Shown: piece after piece, positions 50,979-61,967 of the stretch
How the letters are laid out: every line of letters starts with the position of its first letter
Position numbering within the stretch: position 1 is the first letter of the stretch
Assembly (NCBI RefSeq): GCF_028453695.1
Contig: NC_135773.1
Coordinates: forward strand, 5,084,001-5,148,000
Origin: Augochlora pura
Taxonomy: Eukaryota; Arthropoda; Insecta; Hymenoptera; Halictidae
DNA: 64,000 nucleotides
Direction: 5' to 3'
Position numbers and translations under genes: made by a program
Notes under the pieces: model-generated
The model's input: the letters and a program-made list of their open reading frames with translations, nothing else
Told to the model about the DNA's origin: nothing
Databases searched by the model: none

Positions 50979-53900
50979 AGTTCGCTTCCATAGAACGTGG
51001 AACGTGGAACGATGAACGGGAGCAACGAGGAGGGAACACCGGGGAAAGAGAGGGCGCGAACGGTACTTGTGTGCACAGACGAGACCACCTACGTGTTAAA
51101 CTTTCCTCCTGTGCAAAAGTCGACACGAATCGGTTTACACGCACGGTATCGCGGCCGGTATTAATGCTTGCGTATGCTCGGTGCACGGTGCAGCGGGCTC
51201 GTTATCTAGCGCATAACGCCGCCGGTTCGCATGCAAATCGCAATGTGTGCAGCGAGAGTGGCGCGGGATATGGTGCGGTGGCACTCATCGCGCAGGAAAA
51301 TATAGTAATCCAGTTCCACCTGATAAATTACGGCACGGAAGGTAACGCTGTAATCGCCGCGGAGTGACGCCGCGGAACCGAACCCGTGGACGCGGGACGA
51401 AGGAGGGGGCAGGGGGGAGGGGGGAGAAGGGAGGTGAGATCATTAATGCGACCACTTATGTGCCGGCAAATTCGAGCGGAAAAGTCTTTCGGGTGACGGG
51501 GCGAACGGGACGAAGAAGCGGCAGAAAAAAAGGTGGAGGAAAAAGCGGTGAAATTAATAAGTCTAGCGGCCGCGTGGAAAGATGGGACGCGATACGAATT
51601 AACGCGTTCGTCATGGAGCGGGGCGTTTTAAAAGCTGTCGTGAATCGTGGAAAAACGGTGTAATCAAGAGCCGGTCCCGTCCCCTTCCTTTCCTTTCTTC
51701 TTCGTCGTCCCCGTCGTCGTCGACGCTGTTGGTGTCAGCGTCTTTTTTTTTTTCGCCATAACGAAACACCGCGCAAAAAATCCACGCAGCCGTTGTTACA
51801 TAGTCTTCGGAGATTATCGCGGACTTTTTTATCCGCGTTTAATGGCAGAGCTCCGCTCCCCCCTTCCCCCCTTTTACCGAGCCGACCAATACACGTCATG
51901 CAAAGCTGTTCGGCGCTGTCTCGTCGAGTCGATTCTCTGATCTATCGGTTTTGGCAAGGATAATTGCTTCGGGGATTGCAGCTCAGACGGATTTAATCAA
52001 ATCTCCGGTAATCTTATAATTTTTTCTGTAATGGAGGCACTGCATTATTTACATGCTAGCGAATATTGGGAAATCTATTAGTTACGGTAAAATGGCCGGT
52101 ATTTGTCTGTGATATTGTGATGTACCGTATTCAGCTATTTTTAGTGTATTGTTACTACATTGCAGATTTTATATGAAAAATATGAAAGCGAAATTGAAAA
52201 TAGTTAAAAATTTGGGACGTGTTAGAAGTGTAGATGTATTACTTTCAACTTACTAAAATGATTAATAATCGAATGAAATTGATATTTAGCTTCTGCGTAT
52301 CCTCGGAATTGATTTGGTTATCAGAAACAATACGTGACCCATTGTTTTCGTTAAGAGGATTGTACAGAGCAGATGCGTTGCATCCGCAGAATGCGAAGCA
52401 TCCATTTAACATCTCCGTTATCGAAGCAATGGGTAGCCATCTGAGACATCGATATTCTCTGTACGGATAAAAGGAAAAGTCGCGCCGGCATCGTCGCCGC
52501 GACTACGCTTTCGTATTCCCGTCGTCCTTGCAGCAAGCTAATAAACTTATTCGTGCATTTGCGACCGGCTGCAATCACTCGCTAAGAGTAAGCGTCACCC
52601 GAGTCGCGAATCCGGTACCACGTCCGTAACACGCATCGCTCGTGACAATCGGATGCACAGACACTCTCGTAATGAGTTGCCGGCTGGCGCGACATTAAGA
52701 AACGGTCGGAAAAACGGCCGGCAAACGGAGTGCTCGGGGTGAGCAGAGAGGGGGGGTGGAGCGGAGGGCGGCACACGGCCGAGAGAAAGTCGTGCCGCCT
52801 CGGTGGAAATGAATTTTTCATTTCGCGTTAAACTCGCGAAACGGTTCGTGGCTTAAAGCGAAGATTAAAGGGCGCCAGCCCGAGCTTCTCCTTTTTCTAC
52901 TTCATGAAGTATAAGAGGAAACGATGGGGGTGGTGCCGCCCCATTATTTTTCATTGCTCGCGGAGCACGATCCTCTTCCATTTCCCGCGCTCCTTCCTAT
53001 TTCCTTCCTTCCTTCCGACCCTCTCTCTACCCGGCATGCCACCGGCTCCTCTCCTCGCCGCTTTCCACGGCTTCTTTGAGCAGCAGCTCCTGCTTGGGCG
53101 TTTCCTTAAATTTGTATTACCCACTGAGTTACGAGGAACGAAGCTGCCGCGACGGGACACGATCCTCGTGGATTATTCAATTGGACCGTGCAATTTGTTT
53201 CGCCGTGCCGGCTCGGCCGAGCGTGCGACGACCGGCTATTCCCGTCGCAGTCCCTCTGTCCATCGAAGGATTCGCGTGATCTCGCGCGCCGGTCATTGTG
53301 CCAAGTCCAGCGTAAAACGCGAGGAATCGCCGTGACGAGCGGCATTTATGACCCGAGAAAATGCCCCGGACTCGATAACTGCCGGGGGAAAAAGCGAGGG
53401 AACCAGCGGTCCGACTGCACGTCGACGCTCGCCTCCTCGTCGGTTTAATGGCTATTATGAGTAATATGGAAGTATTAGCGGTAGTATTCTTTGGAACGAG
53501 TCTAGCACCGTTTCTAACGGGGACCATTGTAGGGAGGGGTCCCCGCCGTCCCTTCCGCACGTTATGAGGAAACTTCGGGACAGGTGCGGTCAGGGTGCTA
53601 TCTTGAAGTTGGAGAACGTAAAAAGAAATATCGTTGCTGTTTCAGCTTTAAAACTTGTTCATTTTAGGAGCACACGCGTGTCGGAAAAAAAATTTATTAA
53701 CGCACTTACGTCCGACACTCTTGACGTATCATTTTAGGAGATCGGTATGAGTTGCGAATTTTTTACGCTCGGTCATCATCGCGTCCACTCGACGCAATTT
53801 TCATCGACATCGTATATATCTTATTTTTTCGTCGCCTTGCTTGTCAAGGAATTTATAAATTTAATTATTTGTTTTCCCAAAGATTTTACAAACTATTAGG

Positions 53901-54947
53901 ACACCTGCGAATTGAGACACTGGCGGAACACAAACCGCAAGAAGTTACCCGTTGGTCAAATATTTTCTTGTCAAGAATAAAAACATCGTAGAAGATTTCC
54001 CCGGAAATAGTTAAATTCTTCGCTTCGTAAGCAACCTATGCGCGAGAGAAAAAGAACACGACGCCGCGGTATGCGAGGATCTTAATTCGGCGGAAAGCGA
54101 GATCATGAAACAATCCATCGGATTTCATCCCTTAGCGTATTCGATTCGCGTTCCATTACAAAGTAGTCGCAGATAATTACGTGCGCAATGATACGGTATT
54201 AAGGGAGGATAAACCAGGGGAATCCCTTAATTAGAGAAACGGCGGGTAGGTGGTGGGGGAGGGAGGCGGTTGAACGATCGCTAATTGATGTAACCGTGTA
54301 CATTCGGAATTTCTATCGGCGGGTACGGTTCGACCGGTATCGGACCGTATCCAAAACCACGGTGGGTTACGGGTGTTGTATTTCTCCGGAACTGTCTTTG
54401 CGCACGTCCTTTCGCCAGATGCCGTCGTCCGATATCGTCCTCTCTCCCCCTTTTCAGCTTTGACCGGAGTTATTACTTATACCACGAGGGTATCGGCGGT
54501 TTATTTTGTCGACGACGTAAGAGACGTCGGCGGCTTGAGCGGGCAAAAGGAACGACGGAACGAGAGTAGCAGCGGAGGAAGCAGCCAGAGGGGGTAGGGC
54601 GAAGGATCTCTCCGCAGATTAGAGCGCGAATCAATATTGGGCAGCGAGGCGAGGCTTTTATCGGCGCTGAAAGAAATCCCCTCGCTTCCTTCTTCGAGTG
54701 GGCACCGACTTGGAATGGAAACCAGCGGTAGGAGACTGGGGCAAAGGAAAAACGAAGGAAACAGAGAGACAGAGACCGCGGGGATAGAGTGATACGGCGG
54801 CGAGAGGGTGAGGGATGGACAAGGATACAATGACGGAATAGAGAGTTAAGACGGAAAGAGACACGAAAGATGAAGAGGGGAGCGACGATGGAGACGAAGG
54901 ATAAGCACGAAGGGTATGAGGGAGAACCTGAAGAGCCGTGGAACAAG

Positions 54948-54975
54948 ACGGAGAGAGAGAGAGAGAGAAAGAGAG
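54948..54975. repeat. (GA)n microsatellite
   Basis: GA tract inside a purine-rich kilobase (54.6-55.3 kb), which gives Arg-Glu-rich spurious frames. Confidence 0.9.
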
Positions 54976-55290
54976 ATGGGTCGAGAAGGAGAGCGATCGC
55001 GCGCGAGAGAGAGAAAGAGAGAGGGATGGCGAGAAGGGTGGGACGAAAGGGAGAAGTAAGAGGACGAGGATTCCGTTCGAGCAACTTACCGGACTTCTAC
55101 GTTCTCTCCACGGTCGAGGATTTACAGATTACGCGCTGGTAGACCGAGCTCCTGAGTGCGACCGAGAGAGAAATCAGTCGAGAGTGGCGACGTGCATCGG
55201 TGGGAGAGAGAGGAGTTGAGAACCGGCTGGGAGCGAGAGGGACGATATAAAGGAATGACACGAAGAGGGAGTCAAGGACCATCCGTCGCG

Positions 55291-55455
55291 ATGAGTGCGA
55301 CGAAAACGGAGCTATCGAGTCCGCGCGGACTGGTCCCACAACCTAGAACCGACCAATCCGACGGCTCCGGCTGGCCGGCTCAGCCAATCGGACCGTGCTA
55401 CGAACATTACACGTTTATTATCGCGCGGGAAAAAGAAATGACTGTTTATAAATAA
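55291..55455 (+). CDS. Possible small protein of 54 residues, unrecognised
   Basis: From ATG (55291) to TAA (55455). The peptide begins MSATKTELSSPRGLVPQ, has a Pro/Gly-rich middle and ends FIIAREKEMTVYK. Composition is balanced, unlike the Arg/Glu-rich GA-repeat DNA just upstream. A TATA-like TATAAAGG lies at 55246-55253, 38 bp before the ATG, and two CCAAT boxes lie inside the frame. The frame is also open upstream to about 55156 but through repeat-derived Arg/Glu codons, so I prefer this ATG. No membrane segment or signal peptide. If the CCAAT boxes are functional the stretch may be a promoter rather than coding. Confidence 0.2.
   Translation: MSATKTELSSPRGLVPQPRTDQSDGSGWPAQPIGPCYEHYTFIIAREKEMTVYK
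55353..55388. promoter_or_regulatory. Pair of CCAAT boxes 31 bp apart
   Basis: CCAAT at 55353-55357 (GACCAATCCG) and 55384-55388 (AGCCAATCGGA). The flanks and spacing closely match the first two boxes of the 30.17-kb cluster. Confidence 0.3.
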
Positions 55456-57589
55456 TTAGAGAGGTTTTAATTAACCCCCGGGACGCGCTCGGACCGCCAG
55501 TATCCATCGCTGTTTTAATCGCTCGGTCGGTTTTACCATGGACGCCGCCGGCGGTGTCTATACAATTTACCCCTACCCCATAACCTATCCCGCTGTTATA
55601 TTTGTAAAACTAAACTATCGATCGTCATCGGTCATTAAAACGCGACCCTTGTTCCCGTTTCCTCGTGCCGCCGGCAGACATCTTGTGTCAAGGTGTCTCG
55701 ATTTGTATACACATGCGCGACGACGCGTGATATCTGTATACCCTGGCTATGCGCGCCATACTTGCCCCCACACGATTTCATACTTCTTTTCGTTTATATT
55801 CCTCTCTTTCGTTCTCTTTTTCTCTGTCTTTCGGAATGACAAGGGTATTTGCTTTTTTCCTCCTGCCCGTCCCACCCCGGCTCCACCGGTCTCTCCGTCT
55901 CTCTCTCGCTCTCTTTCTGTACGAGCGCGCCACAATGTCGAAACGAGGCACCGTCGCGCACGTATTATTAGAAAGCCTCGTGTCCCAGGCTCGATCTCGG
56001 TTGTACCGCGACCAGCAAATACGTATCCGTGTATATTCCCCGTGAAAAATTCATCTCCGCGCCTTTGACTTCCCCGCGGATCCGACAGGCAATTGCCTTC
56101 CGTTGGATGGGAATCGCGGGCCTCTAAAACCTTTCCAAAGGCCTCCAACGGCGCGGACACGACAAAAGGGAAATCAAAGCGTCGTCGAGCAGTTTTTACG
56201 ATCGAACGCCCCACGGGTTCCGTGGCGCGCGAGAGGGCTCTCCACTCTCCTCTTTCTTTTTCGCTCTTTGTCCCTTTCCTTTGTTAGATTTTGGCAACCC
56301 CGTTCGCGTCATCTTTCTCCCGCCGATCCGGTGTCTTTTCCATCGAAATCCGACGAAAAAAGACTCGGGCTACGCGAGATTCTTCGCTCGGTCGGGCACA
56401 CGAGTGAAACTCTCTCTCGCGCCCGCGCCCGCGCGCGGTTCCACCTCTCTTCTTTCCGGTGAATTTATCGCGGGGGAAGTTCCCGTGACAAAGGAGTAAA
56501 TGACTTTCGAATATCTCAGCTTTTCGAACGCGTCAGCTGCCGGGGCCGGGATTTTTGAGCGCGCGGCCCGAGACGCGCTGGCTCGCGCCCTCCTCGACGA
56601 CTAACACCCCCGCGCCCGCCTCTTCCCTCCCCCGGGGAAACGCGTTACTCTCGACACGACGCGAATAAAGCCTGTCCTATTTTGAAACGAGTCTCCCGGA
56701 CGCGATGAAGAACAGGGAGCGCCGCCCGAGTGCCCGGGCAGAGATTTTCATTCAGAAGGCGTCACGTAATCCACACACGCTCTCGTCGACTCCGCGAAAT
56801 CGTCCAAGTTCCCCGGTATTTCCGGGGCGAATTTGACGACGACGCGTCCCAGCGCTCGGCTATGCGCTCCGCGACCCGCTCGTATTACTAAGAAGCTGGC
56901 CGCGGAAACTCATGGATCCTTCCGGAAACTTTTCCAATACCCGGCTGACAGAAAAAAAAGAAGAAAATAACAGAGAAATCTGCGCGCCGTGCCGGAAAAT
57001 ACAGTCCGGGTCGGCCCCCGTGCCGGAATCAAAAGTCTCCTCGCTTTTGACGCTTTAAAGGAATTTTTATTTCCCAACGGTTCACTCGTACGAATCGCGA
57101 ATTCGGTTAAAGTGGACGTCTCTTCTTTTTTCCTGGTGAATGCGCGGTGTTTTGATACGTTAAGCGACGAAAATGAATTCCTCGAACTTCCACGAAGTTA
57201 AATTGTTTGGTTGAAACTAGGTTTACGGAACGTTGGGAGCAGCTGTTTTATATTGTAACAGTAATAACAGGTATATATTTCATTAGGATTTTAGCGATTT
57301 TTGTTATAATATGTCCGATAAAAATTTAATAAATTCACGCTAAAATATATATTTGCTATTTTAACCCTTTCATTCAATTTTAACATTAAAACTAAGCTAC
57401 TCCTTCCAACACACAGTATTTTGACTTTGTATTATTTTCGTGTTACATGTGTATATAAATACTTAGAGTTTAACAACTTTAAATATAAACCGAATCAATA
57501 ATACAAACATTACTTTAAAAAATTATGTAATAATTTTCAATGTTGCCTCGGAGCTGCCTTACGACTGCAAATGACGTTACACTGTCATG

Positions 57590-57616
57590 GTGATGCATCA
57601 CTTGTGTACACACAAG
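57590..57616. repeat. Two adjacent palindromes
   Basis: GTGATGCATCAC (57590-57601) is a perfect 12-bp palindrome. It abuts CTTGTGTACACACAAG (57601-57616), a nearly perfect 16-bp one. Function unknown. Confidence 0.8.
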
Positions 57617-58736
57617 TACAGACCGACAGAAAAAACATCGGCGATCAATATTTAGCAATTTTCTATGTCATTCGAAACAAGTGAAATAATCGTGCTCGAT
57701 TTTAAGCGAAACGTCCCTCAAAAAAGTGTAGCATAATAATTCACCAATAAGCTGTTTTTTGGCGAGTATCCTACCCGCCATAAAAACATAGCGAGGCGTG
57801 GCAATTGTTTTGAAGAAACTCTACACGGTGAAAACAAACACTTGTTCTTTTCCTCGCGTCACGTTTTAGGTATACGCTTTCCAAAGAGATCGCGACAGCT
57901 AGCTTGGTCGAAAGATAGAGCCTGTTTTCAGGGTTACACGGTTGTTAACCGACATTTAATTTTTATCTCGCCGTATCCGATACACCGAAACATTGTACAA
58001 TTGTATCGTTTGTTTGAACAAGAGGCGAACCGTCCGCTGTTTACGAGGATAATTACGTTATTCGTGAAATGCGCGAGATACGAATCCGTGAATAACAGAA
58101 ACGTCATTGTCGAACGTCCCCGTAACACGCAATTAGCGTTCTATTACCAACCACTCGCGAACTGCCGTGCATTAGCATTGTTCGACCGGTATCTTTTACT
58201 CGCGCGACCCTGAGCAATACCGCGTTTGACGTCCCGGTGTGACCCGGCCGAAGCACCGTTGCTGCGACGACGTTGCCTCGCGCGCGCGCACGCGCGTCAC
58301 CGGTCGCCGGATAAAGTGTCGTTGATCGGTCCTTAAAAAGCAGCCCCTGAGTCAACAGCCGGTCCCCCCGATGCCGTTCGTTTCGCGAAATCCGTCCGAG
58401 CAGAAAGGAGGAGGCTCGGCCGCAAACGCGTCGACCGTCGGGGAGAAGCTCGCGCTCGGACGCGCGAAGCGTTTCGAAACGTAACTTCCGGCGCGAGGCT
58501 CTCGACAAACGTCCGACAAATTCGTGGCATGGCTGGTCGCGGTCGAAGAGAGCATCGCTGATCGGAGTCTCCGGCGATCGTTCCCGAGGATGACAGGGAC
58601 GAACGAAGCGTACAAAATCTGTTTCCGGTCGAACGGTTCCGCGAAATGATTTATTATGCCGTCGAGCGTGCAGAGCGAGAGAGAAAAGAGGGGGAAAGAG
58701 CAAGCGGGCGACGGAGAAAGAGAAAAAGACGGAAAG

Positions 58737-58800
58737 AGAGTTAGAGAGGGAGAGAGAGCATAAAGCGAGGAAGAAAAAGAGAAAGAGAGAGAGAGAGAGC
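58737..58800. repeat. Purine-rich (GA)n tract
   Basis: GA units with AAAGAGAAAG interruptions, followed at 58838 by GTGAGTGT that could be the donor of an untranslated first exon. No other support for an exon. Confidence 0.8.
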
Positions 58801-60025
58801 TAAAGACGGAGAGCAACCGAGTGGAGCGTGACCTGCGGTGAGTGTATTGTAGACACCGTGAATCGGCACCGAGGAGAATATGAACCGACCACCTCGGCCC
58901 CCAAGGAAAGCTCCATTGTTTTCTTTATTGGAACACCCCGGCTGAATAGGGACCGAGGCCCCGGCTGATGGACCATAGAGAAGAGGGGTAATTATATGGG
59001 CGCCACTCGGCGCACCAGCAATCACGCGATCGTAATCTATCCTTTCGGATAGAGGCGAGGCCGATGCGCTTGTGTATCGTGGGCTCCAGATGCGCATCGC
59101 TCGTACTCCGTTTTTTATGCGGCCTCGTTCGAGATCGTATTTACACGGCGATCTCGAGAGACCGGCCGCTCCAAACGGAGAGATAATTGGGCAGGATGAT
59201 TAAATAGATCGTTCCATGGATTGCTTTCTGGCTTGTCTTGTCAACGGGCCTGACAGGAACGCGAGAACTAGACAGATGCCTGAATAGTACGTAGAAAGCT
59301 GACGTTAATGCGTGTCACGATCCAGGGCATTAACGTTCCTTCCGATCGCCCTCAGTTGATTTCATTTAATAATCTCTTATGTTATCGCCGTTTCTCACTT
59401 ACGAGTTGCCATTCAGTGGTAATTCAGCTGCCAGGAAAATTTCAATCCTCCTCGGGCTATGAACGGGCTTAATCTAATACAATTTTATGCTATCGATCGT
59501 GAGATCGTTTCGCAACCGGTAATGTAAATGTTATTTTCTATTTCGAACTGATTCCTAGTTAGCGCACGGTGATTGAACTTTAAAACGGCATTACGCCGCT
59601 GAAGGGAATAAGGTGTCTGTTATTTTCGGCTCGGGAGACTGTGTCCACTAAATTGACACTACGTTCCTGATTTATGATATACTTCACATTATTATATCCT
59701 GGGGCGTCCCATGATATCAATAAAGCTGTCTGCACAACCATCGATTTCCGCCACTGTGTTGCATAACGATTGAAAACGCGAAGGTGCCTTCTGTACACTT
59801 ACAAGTACATACTTTGGTGCAACGATTCTATTAAGGTCCCAGTATGTTGCTTCGCAGTGCAAAGTGTTTACTTTAACTAAAGTGACATCGCAGAGATAAA
59901 TACTGTAGAGCAACAGTATTTTATCATATATTTTATACACTTAAATTGTGGTACAGAGACCGAAATCTAACAGATTTCAAGCAATAAGAATATCTAGCCT
60001 CACACTCTTCACAACGTGGTAAACG

Positions 60026-60097
60026 ATGTCACGTGACGTAGCATGCACGACCGTTATTTTCGGCATCTTGTACGCCGCAATCGATAACCTTATGTGA
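60026..60097 (+). pseudogene. Diverged, apparently broken copy of the 61-kb coding segment
   Basis: A frame from ATG (60026) reads MSRDVACTTVIFGILYAAID and stops at TGA (60095-60097). On the opposite strand at 60.97-61.11 kb a longer frame contains GRDYAGTFFGDLYAAMDN. In the best-aligned 33 bp (from TTTTCGGC to the GATAA block) about 28 positions match, including TTGTACGCCGCAAT, and the isolated differences fall at third codon positions of this frame. The similarity continues past the stop with indels, so I read this copy as a decayed paralogue. It also carries an E-box and a DRE-like motif, so the DNA could be promoter instead. Confidence 0.3.
60028..60087. promoter_or_regulatory. E-box and DRE-like motif pair 1
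   Basis: GTCACGTGAC (60028-60037, a palindromic E-box) and ATCGATAA (60080-60087, close to the insect DNA replication-related element TATCGATA). Both motif types are known from promoters of broadly expressed insect genes. Confidence 0.3.
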
Positions 60098-60203
60098 CAC
60101 GACATGGTAAACACGGCGAAACGAAACGAGTAATATAGGTTATGGTGGAACGTCGCCGCGTTTGTTACAAAAGAAGTACATAGACGGCTTAATATTACAT
60201 ACA

Positions 60204-60410
60204 ATGGAATTGCTGAAAATTGTACATTACCCTTCGCTTGGCAGGCATTTCAAAGCTCAGTTGCAGCAATGTTCAAGTGTCTGTAGATATTATGTAATCT
60301 GCCTTGCTCTAACGACTTCAGTTCTCGTTCCGTCGGTGGTTGCCTTCTTCGTTGCACTTGATACAAACATAACACTGGGATGTCTAAATCACGGTAGTTC
60401 ACTCGAGTAA
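60204..60410 (+). CDS. Possible small single-pass membrane protein, 68 residues
   Basis: From ATG (60204, context ACAATGG) to TAA (60408-60410). The N-terminal half is basic and Cys-containing (MELLKIVHYPSLGRHFKAQL). It is followed by a hydrophobic stretch at about residues 31-51 (VICLALTTSV, then LVPSVVAFFVAL), long enough for one membrane helix, and a short tail. No cleavable signal peptide is obvious. Size and layout resemble small organelle membrane proteins, but I recognise no family. It begins about 105 bp after the stop of the broken copy at 60.03 kb, with the first E-box/DRE pair upstream. A hydrophobic run can arise by chance in T-rich DNA; splicing would also change the reading. Confidence 0.25.
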   Translation: MELLKIVHYPSLGRHFKAQLQQCSSVCRYYVICLALTTSVLVPSVVAFFVALDTNITLGCLNHGSSLE

Positions 60411-60509
60411 CTTTAAAATACCAATTACACTACAATTAACATATCCTCATTGTTCAATCGAGGAGCACTAATCACCAACGATTACACAGCCATTAGTAAA
60501 TCGTCGACC

Positions 60510-60529
60510 ACGTGACACAATATCGATAG
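60510..60529. promoter_or_regulatory. E-box and DRE motif pair 2
   Basis: CACGTG (60510-60515) followed by TATCGATA (60522-60529), a perfect DRE core, 17 bp before an ATG at 60546. Further CACGTG (60572-60577) and AACATGGCGG (60589-60598, YY1-type) follow. The mixture is typical of housekeeping promoters in insects. Confidence 0.4.
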
Positions 60530-60545
60530 ATCGATCACCTCGACT

Positions 60546-60698
60546 ATGCCTTTACGTCGCCAAATATTTGTCACGTGTCCAACGGAACAACATGGCGGAG
60601 TATTAGTGAAAAATGTTGGGGAAACCTGCCGTCGCATAATCGAACGAGTATCGGAAGAAGAAGTAGCGCATCTTCTTGCACATGGTTTACTCACCTAA
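60546..60698 (+). CDS. Possible small protein or first exon, 50 residues
   Basis: ATG (60546) to TAA (60696-60698). The peptide begins MPLRRQIFVTCPTEQHGG and ends in a helical, charged segment (RRIIERVSEEEVAHLLAHG). Balanced composition with no membrane segment. It lies directly downstream of an E-box and a perfect DRE core, which is the main contextual support. If those motifs mark the promoter, the transcription start would be very close to the ATG. The antisense strand is also open here, and a sequence matching the donor GTGAGTAAAC runs along the minus strand at 60.69 kb, so the true gene could be on the other strand. No family recognised. Confidence 0.27.
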   Translation: MPLRRQIFVTCPTEQHGGVLVKNVGETCRRIIERVSEEEVAHLLAHGLLT

Positions 60699-60929
60699 AA
60701 TGGCAATGGGTGCATACGATCAGTGATTACTGATAAATTGCTGCAACGAATTTTTAATTAATAGTAGTATTAGATTATGTTGCATGATGTATTATCTTAC
60801 CAATGATGCTGGTCGTTCATTGCGATACTATTTAGGGGATTAGACAACAATTTGCAATTACTAACGTGTAATAGATATACTGCTACGAAGAACTGAATAG
60901 CGGGGGACGTGGTTCGATTGCCACAACCG

Positions 60930-60935
60930 TTTATT
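60930..60935 (-). terminator. Possible polyadenylation signal, minus strand
   Basis: AATAAA on the minus strand, 33 bp after the stop codon of the candidate terminal exon at 60968-61105. Confidence 0.3.
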
Positions 60936-60967
60936 TCGATAGAAATATAGAATCGTGACTGAGCTCT

Positions 60968-61105
60968 CTAAGGCAACGATTGCACGGGCGTTTGTTTAAG
61001 CGTTACGTACGCCGCAGTTTTCTTCGCCATTCGGCACACGCGATTATCCATTGCGGCGTACAAATCGCCGAAAAAAGTGCCCGCGTAGTCACGGCCTTCG
61101 TCGAT
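60968..61105 (-). CDS. Candidate 3'-terminal exon, 45 residues (unrecognised)
   Basis: On the minus strand CAGATTGCATATAG (AG at 61107-61106) opens a frame ending in TAG (60970-60968). The peptide begins IDEGRDYAGTFFGDLYAAMD, contains a basic stretch NRVCRMAKKT and ends AAYVTLKQTPVQSLP. First positions are purine-rich and third positions GC-rich, as in real codons. A diverged copy at 60026-60097 in inverted orientation shares FG-LYAA-DN, and its isolated differences fall at third positions of this frame. AATAAA follows 33 bp downstream. A competing frame over the same DNA is open for up to 104 codons but gets no support from the copy. Upstream exons would lie beyond 61.1 kb; none was found. 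A transposase or other element-derived exon is possible. Confidence 0.33.
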   Translation of the reverse strand: MDEGRDYAGTFFGDLYAAMDNRVCRMAKKTAAYVTLKQTPVQSLP

Positions 61106-61967
61106 CTATATGCAATCTGAAGTTGCCGCATTGGGAGATTTCGTCCGTTACGTGAAAAACGAATTGTTGAGAAAGCGCAACTGTTTCTCGGGGATAGATC
61201 AAAAAATACATGCGAAGGATCACGGCGAGGGGAGAACGTGGACCGGCCAATCGACATTGCCGCGAACAATAAATCCACGTTCGGTTGAACACAGTTCTCG
61301 GTCAGAGTGGCATCCACTCCCTCGGACTATTTTAATGTTTGTCCATCCCGGCGGCGTCCGACGAAGTCGCTTCCGGTCGATGCGCCTTTTTCCCCGTCGT
61401 GTCACGCTAACGAAGCGTCAAAAATCGGTTTAAGCCGGTCGCGTTGGTGCGGGAACCGATGCGTCAGCGTGAAGTCGTCGTCGTCGTTATTAGCAGAGAC
61501 GAAAACGGCGTCGGGGCGGGGGCGGTGTGAGAGTCGGCGAGGCGGGCACACGAGCGAGCGTGTACCCGTACGCGCGTGTATAAACGAACGCGCGGAACAA
61601 CCCGGTTAAATAGGGGCTGAGAAGGGTGGAAGAAGAAGGCAGCGGAGCGGGGTTACGTTGACGTTGCAGGGTGGCAACAGCAGCGGCGGCGACAGACTTC
61701 TCAATGAGTTCCTAAATCGAAAGAGCTTTCGCCCCTCGTTCGTTCACCCCCTGTGGCTCGGGATGGCACCCTCATATAGATGGAAGAGAACCGGCGTGTT
61801 TGGAGAGTCGAGGGGCGGCGGTGGTAAAGAGGGAAGAAAATAACAGATTTCCCAGACGCGCCTCATTCGAATCCCCTTGCCACGTAGCCCGTACTCCTGC
61901 GAGAGCTGCGAAGGGTGGAAAAGAAGGATGACGGAATTTTTTTTCCCTCTCCCACTGTTATCCTCTT

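Larger units (their letters stand above)
46404..55280. other. Non-coding mosaic with foldback and dispersed element
   Basis: AT-rich islands at 45.6-47.1, 47.9-48.3, 49.85-50.6, 52.0-52.35 and 53.6-54.0 kb. It contains a 189-bp foldback (48.0-48.2 kb), one copy of a dispersed palindrome element (50.44 kb), poly-C and poly-G runs and several GA tracts. No supported gene. Confidence 0.55.
55460..60020. other. Non-coding mosaic
   Basis: GC-rich to 57.2 kb, AT-rich at 57.2-57.9 kb with stacked palindromes near 57.6 kb, then CpG-rich and purine-rich DNA to 58.85 kb. Around 59.4-60.0 kb several overlapping minus-strand frames are open in AT-rich sequence with splice-like motifs (GTAAGTG near 59.8 kb, and GTAAGTGAG at about 59.4 kb), but I could not choose a consistent exon. 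Confidence 0.45.

Noticed and set aside
59580..59940. Two overlapping minus-strand frames with splice-like motifs
   Set aside because: Several mutually exclusive splice solutions are possible and none is clearly better; AT-rich chance frames cannot be excluded.
60901..60930. tRNA-like T-arm (GTGGTTCGATTGCCAC)
   Set aside because: The stem is only 4 bp around an 8-base loop and no D-arm, anticodon arm or acceptor stem can be placed around it.
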